Source of the DNA: CBDBGD01 sp965205235
GTDB lineage: Bacteria > Chloroflexota > Dehalococcoidia > Lucifugimonadales > UBA1127
NCBI GenBank assembly: GCA_965205235.1
Contig: CBDBGD010000006.1
Coordinates: 178,342 to 242,341 of the forward strand
Direction: 5' to 3'
DNA: 64,000 bases
Of this stretch, positions 57,470 to 64,000 are shown piece after piece. Under the pieces are notes generated by a model. The model had not been told where the DNA came from and made no database searches. It saw only the letters and a program-made list of their open reading frames with translations. A program made the position numbers and the translations under genes. Numbering within the stretch: the stretch's first letter is position 1; each line of letters begins with the position of its first letter.

Positions 57470-58897
57470 CTACGCCCCTTCCGCGTAGGCCTTGAGCAGG
57501 TGGACGTGCGACAGCTCGCACTCGACTAAGCCGCCGACGGTGTCCGTACCGTCGATGGCGATGTACTCGTTCGCTCCGCCGCCCGCTCCGCCGCCAAGGC
57601 CGACGCTGCGAATCACCGGCAGTCCCAGGTCGGTCGCATAGATCGACCAGGGCCCGCCTCCGCCGCTGCCCGGCACGGTGACCACGGGCACGTCCATCTC
57701 CTGGAACGCGCGGCGGATGGACCGCACGAGCTCCGAGTTGGGGTCCGTGGTGGAGGGGTCGTAGGCGCCCATGGGGTTGAACACCAGGTCCTGGTAGCCC
57801 TGCGCGTCCAGGTGCTCTCGGATGCGGCGGATGGCCTCCTGCACCTTGTAGCCGCGGGGCACCCGGATGTCGAAGAGAGCCGAGGCCTCGTTGGGGAGGC
57901 TGAAGGGCAGCGTGCCAGGGCCGGTGAAGCCGCTCTTGAGGGCGTTGATGTTCAGGCTTGGGCCGTAAAAGAAGTTCATCACCGTCTCTTCGTCGCCCAG
58001 GTCGCCAAGGGGCACCGGCGCTGCGGCCACGCCGGGGAGCACCTGGTTCCACGGCCCGGGGTTCGGGTAGACGGCCTTTCGCTCCTCCTCCGTGGGCGGT
58101 GACACGTCGTCGTAGTAGCCCGGCACGGCGATGCGGTTGCCCCCCGGCTCCATGAGCGACGCCAGCGCGTGGACCAGCCGCCACGCAGGGCTGTCGACCA
58201 CCGACGCGGTCATGCCGTGCAACGGCGCGCTCTGGGGGCCCCTGCCCCACTTGGCGCCGCTGGCCATCAGCTCGGCGTAGATCATGCCCTTGTAGCCCAG
58301 GGTCAGCGACACCCGACCGGCGGCGTCCTGGTTCGCGCCGGGGCTGAGGCTGGCCGTCGCCGTGGCGAGGCGGTCCCGGTACTTCGCGTACATGCCGCGG
58401 AAGTTGGGGCTGCCCAGGATCTCGTCGCCCTCCAGCAGCGTCAGCACGTTCACCGGCAGCGTGCCCTCGACTGCGATGAGGGCCTCCAGGGCGTTCAGCC
58501 AGGCGACGTAGCCGCCCTTGCTCATGGCGCCCCGGCCCATGACCACCTGGCCGTAGGGGCCCGCCGAGGTCAGCGCGCCGGAGTAGGGTGGGTGCTCCCA
58601 CTTCTCGTTGGGCAGGACCGGGCGAGTGTCGAAGTTGTTGTAGACGATGATGGTCTTGGGCGCGCCCACGTCGTAGGCGGCCCAGAGGCCGGGAAGGCCG
58701 TCGGTGGGGACCACCTCCACGTCCGTGAACCCCGACTCGCGGTGGAGCTGCACGAGCAGATCGGCGCACTCCACGACGCCCAAGTCCTCCGACGAGACGC
58801 TGGGTTGCTGCACCGCCCGCTGGATGCGGGACACGTGGCGCGGCTTGTTCTCCTCCAGGTAGGCCCGGACCTTGTCCAACCCCATTCCAACGCGCAT
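57470..58897 (-). CDS. M20-family peptidase-like protein, degenerate metal site
   Basis: A 475-residue protein with the M20/carboxypeptidase G2 layout: N-terminal catalytic fold, inserted lid domain and C-terminal ELSHVHLLKAY with its His. Three key sites differ. The first metal motif, usually HxD, is YNNFDTRPV with Asn for His; GRGAMSKGG lacks the bridging Asp of GRGAxDxKG; and the catalytic pair appears as LEGDEILGS. It may use a different metal arrangement or have lost hydrolysis. GGAGGAGA precedes the ATG. It lies 9 bases after the HAD gene and upstream of the phosphotriesterase-family gene. Confidence 0.85.
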   Translation of the reverse strand: MRVGMGLDKVRAYLEENKPRHVSRIQRAVQQPSVSSEDLGVVECADLLVQLHRESGFTDVEVVPTDGLPGLWAAYDVGAPKTIIVYNNFDTRPVLPNEKWEHPPYSGALTSAGPYGQVVMGRGAMSKGGYVAWLNALEALIAVEGTLPVNVLTLLEGDEILGSPNFRGMYAKYRDRLATATASLSPGANQDAAGRVSLTLGYKGMIYAELMASGAKWGRGPQSAPLHGMTASVVDSPAWRLVHALASLMEPGGNRIAVPGYYDDVSPPTEEERKAVYPNPGPWNQVLPGVAAAPVPLGDLGDEETVMNFFYGPSLNINALKSGFTGPGTLPFSLPNEASALFDIRVPRGYKVQEAIRRIREHLDAQGYQDLVFNPMGAYDPSTTDPNSELVRSIRRAFQEMDVPVVTVPGSGGGGPWSIYATDLGLPVIRSVGLGGGAGGGANEYIAIDGTDTVGGLVECELSHVHLLKAYAEGA

Positions 58898-58906
58898 CTT
58901 CTCCTC

Positions 58907-59566
58907 CTAGTAACTTCTGGCCAGACTTGCTAAGCCCTCTATGGCAGACGGCAACTCCGTGAACGCAGCGACTTTGGCGGTTGCGCCGGACAGATCGTGC
59001 GATGCGGTGAACTCGTTTGCAACCACGATGCAGTCAATGCCCGCCGCTATCGCCGACTGCAACCCTCTCGCCGAGTCTTCGACAACCACCGTTTCATCGG
59101 CGGCGGCGCCGAAGCGCTGGAGCCCTCTCAGGTAGGGCTCGGGATGCGGCTTGGCCTGCTCGTAGTCCTCCCTCGCCAGATAGAACTCCATGTAGCCCAG
59201 GATGGACCGCTTTTCGTGTATCAGGGCGAAGTCAGCCCGCTTGGAGGTAGTGATTATAGCCATCCTGTACGTCTCTGCGAGTTCATCCAGCGTTTCCAGG
59301 ACGCCCTCGATCTCGATGTCTTCCGTTCTGAGATACTCCTGGTAGTAGACATTGCGGACCTCGCGCTGCCCGCTGATGGTCTGTTCATCGATACCCGCCG
59401 CTACGGCCTGGGCCCACGTGGCCGCTCCCTGGATCATGTCCCGAAGGTACTGGTCTCTGTCCATGGTGAATCCGATGTCAGCCAGGGCGCGCTCTCCCGC
59501 CTTGTAGTACCAGAGCTCGGTATCTACCAGAACACCGTCGTGGTCAAAGAGAATGTACTTCTTCAC
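58907..59566 (-). CDS. HAD hydrolase, beta-phosphoglucomutase-like
   Basis: A 219-residue class IA HAD enzyme. Motif I is LFDHDGVLVDTE, with His replacing the usual Met or Leu; motif II is IITTSK; the Lys is in QAKPHPEPY; motif IV is VVVEDSARGLQSAIAAG. The start is GTG at 59566. G+C is visibly lower than in flanking genes. It sits between purC and the M20-like gene. Substrate unknown. Confidence 0.88.
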   Translation of the reverse strand: MKKYILFDHDGVLVDTELWYYKAGERALADIGFTMDRDQYLRDMIQGAATWAQAVAAGIDEQTISGQREVRNVYYQEYLRTEDIEIEGVLETLDELAETYRMAIITTSKRADFALIHEKRSILGYMEFYLAREDYEQAKPHPEPYLRGLQRFGAAADETVVVEDSARGLQSAIAAGIDCIVVANEFTASHDLSGATAKVAAFTELPSAIEGLASLARSY

Positions 59567-59594
59567 CGTTGGTCCCTAACGCCCCCGTATGCCT

Positions 59595-60584
59595 TCATGC
59601 GATTCCACCAAGGTTGCTCTCCAACCGCGTCGCGATCGGTTGGTCCGCCTGTGGAAACTCAAAGGAGCGGCCGGTGATCTTCTCGTAGAGGTAGATGTAG
59701 CGTCGTGAGAGCTCGATGACAAGGTCGTCCGGCGCCGGCGGCAGGACCTCGTCCTCGTAGGGGTTGCAGTTCTCCGTGAACCAGAGCCGGAGGAACTCCT
59801 TGTCGACGTTGTCGGGCTCCCGGCCATCGCGCATGCGCTGCTCATAGGTGTCGGCAATCCAGTAGCGACTGGAGTCGGGGGTGTGGATCTCGTCGATCAG
59901 AAGGATCTCGCCGTTCTCGTCACGGCCCATCTCGTACTTGGTGTCGACGAGGACCAGGCCGTGCTCGGCTGCCTTGGCCTGACCGAACGCGAAGAGCTCC
60001 TGCGCGATGCGGCTGCAGTGCTCCCAATCGTCGGGCGTCATCCAGCCCTCGGATACGATCTCGTCGGGGCTGATCGGCCGGTCGTGGTGCTCCTCCTTGG
60101 TGGTGGGTGTGAGGTAGTTCGTCGGGAGCTTCTGGTTCTTCACCAGGCCTTCGGGGAGATCGTTGCCGCAGTACTCACGCCGGCCGCTCTTGTAGACCGT
60201 CCAGAGGGAGGTGTTGGTGGTGCCGGTGATGTATCCACGCATCACGAACTCAATGGGGAAGACGGTACATTTCTTGGCAAGTGTGACGTTGGGGTCAGGG
60301 ATGGATAGGACCTGATTCGGCACGATGTGGCGAGTCTGCTCAAACCACCATGCGCTGGTCATGTTGAGGGCCTGGCCTTTGAAGGGGACCGCAGCCAGCA
60401 CCCGGTCGAAGGCGCTCTGCCGGTCGGTGGTGATGAGCACCATGCGGTTCCCAAGGTCGTATCGGTCCCGCACCTTGCCCGTGAGCTTCTCACCCTGCGA
60501 GAGATTCGTCTCGACGAGGCAGTTTCCGAGCTCTTGTCGTATCCGGTCCGTGTAGCCCTCTGGGGTGAGAATGGCGTTCTCCAT
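59595..60584 (-). CDS. purC: SAICAR synthetase
   Basis: A 329-residue purine biosynthesis enzyme joining CAIR and aspartate with ATP. GKVRDRYDLGNRMVLITTDR at the N-terminus, the MRGYITGT segment, VDTKYEMGRDENG and LIDEIHTPDSSRYW are diagnostic. At 329 residues it is longer than the common bacterial form (about 240) and closer to the long type. No other purine genes are nearby: it sits between an amidohydrolase and a HAD gene. GGAGGGAAG precedes the ATG. Confidence 0.96.
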   Translation of the reverse strand: MENAILTPEGYTDRIRQELGNCLVETNLSQGEKLTGKVRDRYDLGNRMVLITTDRQSAFDRVLAAVPFKGQALNMTSAWWFEQTRHIVPNQVLSIPDPNVTLAKKCTVFPIEFVMRGYITGTTNTSLWTVYKSGRREYCGNDLPEGLVKNQKLPTNYLTPTTKEEHHDRPISPDEIVSEGWMTPDDWEHCSRIAQELFAFGQAKAAEHGLVLVDTKYEMGRDENGEILLIDEIHTPDSSRYWIADTYEQRMRDGREPDNVDKEFLRLWFTENCNPYEDEVLPPAPDDLVIELSRRYIYLYEKITGRSFEFPQADQPIATRLESNLGGIA

Positions 60585-60614
60585 CTTCCCTCCGTCTCTA
60601 GTTCTCGTCGTCTC

Positions 60615-61871
60615 CTAGAACACCGGCGGCGGTATCAGCTCGCCCTTCTGCATCACCATGCGCATGGAGCGCAGGGCGCGGATGTCCTCGTGCGGGTCGC
60701 TGTCGACGACGATGAGGTCCGCCTCCTTGCCCGCCTCCACTGTGCCGACCACCTCGCCCAGGCCCACGGCGTTCGCCGCGACGGACGTTGCGGAGCGGAC
60801 CACGGCGGCGGGGCTCATGCCCGCCATCACCTGCAGCTCCAGGCCAAGGCAGTAGTCGCCGAAGGTCTGGATGGCATCGGTGCCGGCCACGATGGGGACG
60901 TTCCACTCCGACCACAGCCTGCCCACGAACTCGACCTGGGAGTCGCACTTGGCGTGGAGGGACTCCAAGCGTCGCTCCTGCACCGGGGTGAGGGCCTGCC
61001 CCTGCTCCTGCAGGGCCAGCAGCCTCTCCCGGCCGCGCCAGCCCGTCTGCACCGTGGGGCTGATCATGACGCCCTGCTTGGCGATGCGCTCCGCGACGTG
61101 CGGGTCGAAGAGGTAGGAGCCGTCCGGCTCGATGAACCCCGCGTGCTCAATGGCGTCGACGCCCGCATCGAGGGCGTTGACGATGCTCTGGGTGGCCAGG
61201 CAGTGCGCGGTCGTGAGTTTGCCCAGGCCGTGGGCCTCGTCGATGATGGCCTGCAGCTCCTCGACGCTGTAGGACGGCAGACGGTTGTCGGTGCCGGCGG
61301 TGCCGCCGCCCGAGGCCATGATCTTGATGAAGTCAGCGCCGTCTCGGACCAGCTCCCGCACGGCCTTCCGCACGCCCTCCACGCCGTCCGCCTCCTGGTT
61401 GCACCACCAGAAGTGGCCGCCGGTCATGGTCACCGGGCGGCCGCTGAGCAGCAGCCGGGGCGCCAGCACCAGGCCCTGCCGGGCGCCGCGACGGAGGTCG
61501 AAGGTGATCTGGTTCCGTGCGCCGCAGTCCCGCAGCGCCGTGACGCCGACGCTGAGGTGAGTGTGCGCGTTGCGGGCGGCGCGCAGCAGCATGAGCTCGT
61601 CCGAGTCGTTCTCGATGACGTTCTCGTAGCTGCGCTCGCCTGCGCCGAACATGAGGTGCGTGTGCGCATCGATGAGGCCGGGGAGCAGGTAGCCGTCGCT
61701 GTGGTCCAGCACGCGCACGTCCGGGCCCTTCGGCACGTCGACGGCCTCCTCCGGGCCCGCGGCGACGATGCGGTCGCCCCGGATGACGACGACGGCGTTG
61801 GGGACGGGCGGGGCGTCGGCGCCGGTGATAAGGGCCTTGGCCCGGATGACCGTGGTCTGCTCGTTGCTCAT
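60615..61871 (-). CDS. Amidohydrolase (imidazolonepropionase/prolidase-like)
   Basis: A 418-residue metal-dependent hydrolase. The HxH motif is GLIDAHTHLMFG, the carboxylated Lys is in ADFIKIMASGG, further His residues lie in TTAHCLA and IEHAGF, and the final Asp is in IVAGTDAIQ. This pattern is that of the subgroup containing Xaa-Pro or Xaa-Arg dipeptidases and related enzymes. The C-terminal VEAGKEADLIVVDSDP strand returns to the beta-sandwich domain. The downstream M20-like and M28-like genes suggest peptide or amide breakdown. Substrate unknown. Confidence 0.9.
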   Translation of the reverse strand: MSNEQTTVIRAKALITGADAPPVPNAVVVIRGDRIVAAGPEEAVDVPKGPDVRVLDHSDGYLLPGLIDAHTHLMFGAGERSYENVIENDSDELMLLRAARNAHTHLSVGVTALRDCGARNQITFDLRRGARQGLVLAPRLLLSGRPVTMTGGHFWWCNQEADGVEGVRKAVRELVRDGADFIKIMASGGGTAGTDNRLPSYSVEELQAIIDEAHGLGKLTTAHCLATQSIVNALDAGVDAIEHAGFIEPDGSYLFDPHVAERIAKQGVMISPTVQTGWRGRERLLALQEQGQALTPVQERRLESLHAKCDSQVEFVGRLWSEWNVPIVAGTDAIQTFGDYCLGLELQVMAGMSPAAVVRSATSVAANAVGLGEVVGTVEAGKEADLIVVDSDPHEDIRALRSMRMVMQKGELIPPPVF

Positions 61872-61890
61872 ATCGTCCCCCTTCGTATTG

Positions 61891-63310
61891 CTACAGGCCG
61901 TAGACCTCCAGGAACCGCAGCCAGAACTCGCTGATGGTGGGGAAGGCAGGCACGGCGTGCCAGAGCTGGTCCAGCGTCACCTCCCCGACGATCGCGATGG
62001 TGGCAGCGTGCAGCATCTCGCCCGCGCCGGGGCCGACGAACGTCGCTCCCACGATGACCCGCCGGTCCTCGTCGATGACGATCTGGCAGTTGCCGCGGAC
62101 GCCCTGACCCGTGGTCACCGCCCCGCCACTCGCACCGAAGGGATGGGCGACGGTGCGCACGCGGATGCCGCGATCCCGGGCCTGCTGCTCGGTGAGGCCC
62201 ACCGCGGCGACCTGCGGGTCGGTGAAGACGACGCGGGGTGCGCCGGTGTTGTCGGCCCAGGCGGCGACGTCCCTGCCGAGGATGACGTCGCCGGCGAGGC
62301 GGGCCTGGTACTTGCCCATGTGCGTCAGCGGGTTGCGGCCGTTGACGTCGCCGACGGCGTAGAGCCAGCCGCCGGGGACGTCCAAGGCTCGGAGCTGGTC
62401 GTCAACCCGGACGGGCCGTCCCGGCTCGAGCCCAACGGTCTCAACGCCCACGTCCACGGTCCCCGGCCTGCGCCCGACCGCCACCAAGAGCTCTTGGGCC
62501 GACAGGTCCGTGCCGTCCTCCAGGGTGGCCGTGACGCGGCCGTTGCGCCGCACGCTGACCATGGTGGTGCCCGTGTAGATGCGGATGCCGAGCTTGTCGA
62601 AGGCGTCGGCGACGAGGCGGCTGGCGAAGGGCTCCTCCCTGGGGATGATGCGGTCGCCGGACACGACGACCGTCACCTCCTCCCGCGCCCAGGGTCCGCC
62701 ACGCCTGGGCCATCTCGACGCCCACGGGCCCGCCGCCCAGCACCAGCAGGCTCTGCGGGACCTCCTTGGCAGCGGTGGCCTTGCGGCTGTCCCACGGCGC
62801 AACATCGGACAGGCCGTCGATGGGGGGCATGGCCGCGGTGCTGCCCGTGGCGAGGACCACGGCGACGCGTGCGTTGAGGGTCGTGCGGGCGCCGTCGCTC
62901 GCCTCCACCTCCACGCTTCGCTCGCCGGTCAGCCGGCCGCGCCCGCGGATCAGGTCGACGTTTACCGACTGCAACCACTGCACCTGGCCCGAGTCGTCGT
63001 AGTTGCTGGCCGCGGCGTCCCGGCGCTTCAGCGCCTCCTGGGCATCGACGCCGCCGGTGACGGCGGAGCGAGCGCCCGGCACGCGGCGGGCGGCGGCCAG
63101 CGCCTCGGCGGGTCGCAGGAGGGCCTTGCTGGGCATGCACGCCCAGTAGGAGCACTCGCCGCCGACCAGCTCCGGCTCGACGACGACCGCGCTCAGGCCG
63201 CCGGCGGAGACCCGCCCGGCGACGTTCTCCCCCGCCGAGCCGCCCCCAAGGACGACGACGTCGTACTCATCCTGCATAGCGTCCTCCGCAGTGTCGACCG
63301 GCTCCGTCAT
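61891..63310 (-). pseudogene. FAD-dependent disulfide-oxidoreductase-like protein, frameshifted
   Basis: The N-terminal frame has the FAD loop VVVLGGGSAGENVAGRV and redox site GGECSYWACMPSK (CxxxxC), ending near MAQAWRTLGA. The remainder (EVTVVVSGDRIIPREEPFAS, VGRRPGTVDV, LYAVGDVNGRNP) is in another frame. Removing one base of the CCC at 62682-62684 joins them into about 472 residues. The C-terminal site reads VPAFPTISE, lacking the catalytic His of lipoamide dehydrogenase and glutathione reductase, so it belongs to a variant branch. A start at 63277 with GGAGG upstream is also good. Confidence 0.82.
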
Positions 63311-63338
63311 GCGTCGTTGCAGTCGGCGAAACCGGGCC

Positions 63339-64000
63339 CTAGTCCTCGTCTTCCAGCGTCGATGTGTCGCCCACGGGGAGGCCCAGCTCCTGGGCCTTGA
63401 GCAGCCGGCGCATGATCTTGCCGCTGCGGGTCTTGGGCAGCGACGGGCGGAACTCCACGTCCCGTGGTGCGATGCTCTGCAGCCGGCTGCGCCCGAACCT
63501 GATCAGCTCCCGGCGCAGCTCCTCCGATTCGGTGTAGTCGTCCTTGAGGCTGACGAAGGCCTTGACCACCTCCATCGCCAGCGGGTCGGGCACGCCGATG
63601 ACCGCGGCCTCCGCCACGGCGGGGTGCTCGATGAGCATGCTCTCCACCTCGAAGGGGCCGACCAGGTGGCCGGCGGTGTTGATGACGTCGTCGGCGCGGC
63701 CCACGAACCAGAAGTAGCCGTCCTCGTCCATGCGGGCCTGGTCGCCGGTGATGTACCAGCCCTTGCGGAAGCGGGAGTTGTAGAGCTCCGTGTTGCCCCA
63801 GTAGCCCTGGAACATGGAGGGCCAGCCCGGCCGCACGGCCAGGCTCCCCTCCTGGCCCGGCGGGAGAGGGTTGTAGTCGTCGTCCAGGATGGCGGGCTGC
63901 ACGCCGGGCAGTGGGCGGCCCATGGAGCCGGGGCGGACGTCCATCGAGGCGTAGTTGGCGATGAGGATGGCGCCTGTCTCCGTCTGCCACCAGTTGTCGT
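63339..64000 (-). CDS. Acetyl/acyl-CoA synthetase, C-terminal part (window edge)
   Basis: The last 220 residues of an AMP-forming synthetase; the 5' part lies outside the window. The first visible block DNWWQTETG is typical of acetyl-CoA synthetase, followed by GWYITGDQARMDEDGYFWFVGRADDVINTAG and the catalytic Lys in TRSGKIMRR. It would activate acetate, propionate or a similar acid. It is the first of a long minus-strand run of catabolic genes. Confidence 0.92.
   Translation of the reverse strand, partial: DNWWQTETGAILIANYASMDVRPGSMGRPLPGVQPAILDDDYNPLPPGQEGSLAVRPGWPSMFQGYWGNTELYNSRFRKGWYITGDQARMDEDGYFWFVGRADDVINTAGHLVGPFEVESMLIEHPAVAEAAVIGVPDPLAMEVVKAFVSLKDDYTESEELRRELIRFGRSRLQSIAPRDVEFRPSLPKTRSGKIMRRLLKAQELGLPVGDTSTLEDED

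Overview
This is a GC-rich, densely coding bacterial chromosome segment with short gaps and many ATGA or TAATG start/stop overlaps. The gene content fits a free-living heterotroph: many amidohydrolase, peptidase and acyl-CoA-ligase genes, an aroK-aroB fusion, rpoBC without rplJL upstream, a holB-PSP1 pair and a hopanoid (hpn) cluster. I think a Chloroflexota lineage (SAR202 or Dehalococcoidia-like) is most likely. That rests on gene content only; no rRNA or tRNA gene was seen.

Layout. 1-11.9 kb (minus): alaS, a small Cys-rich protein, ruvX, aroE, aroC, a HAD phosphatase, an aroK-aroB fusion, an oxalyl-CoA-synthetase-like ligase and a YtcJ-type amidohydrolase. This is a shikimate/chorismate block read toward catabolic genes. 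12-18.9 kb (minus): a TetR regulator followed by a complete peptide/nickel-type ABC importer (lipoprotein, two permeases, fused double ATPase), with a palindromic operator in front of the TetR gene. 19-23.5 kb: a hydratase plus an orphan TPP half-enzyme, threonine aldolase, a low-GC lipoprotein gene flanked by a duplicated HAD gene tail, and a SnoaL-like protein. 23.5-27.6 kb (minus): lysA, holB, a PSP1 fragment and pyk. 27.7-37 kb (plus): rpoB, rpoC and a DRTGG protein. 37-39.1 kb: a small membrane protein, a class II aldolase and an NmrA-like reductase.

39.2-48.9 kb (minus) is a hopanoid operon: prenyl synthase, hpnH, hpnG, hpnA, shc, a YjbQ-family gene, hpnC, hpnD, hpnE. The last three each carry a +1 frameshift. 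49-54.3 kb (plus): pckA, a ROK kinase, an NDP-sugar pyrophosphorylase and an MFS transporter, suggesting gluconeogenesis feeding sugar-nucleotide synthesis. 54.3-64 kb (minus): an acyl-CoA synthetase (cut by the window edge), a frameshifted FAD disulfide reductase, an amidohydrolase, purC, a HAD phosphatase, an M20-like protein with altered metal ligands, a phosphotriesterase-family protein and an M28-like protein with a PqqD-like tail.

No gene-free stretch exceeds 300 bases. The longer gaps hold promoters, hairpins or dispersed palindromic repeats, each listed below. I found no CRISPR array, insertion sequence, integrase or phage gene. The most notable signals are the clustered +1 frameshifts in hpnCDE, the duplicated HAD tail bracketing a low-GC lipoprotein gene, the TetR promoter whose spacer is a perfect inverted repeat, and the M20/M28 proteins with altered active sites.
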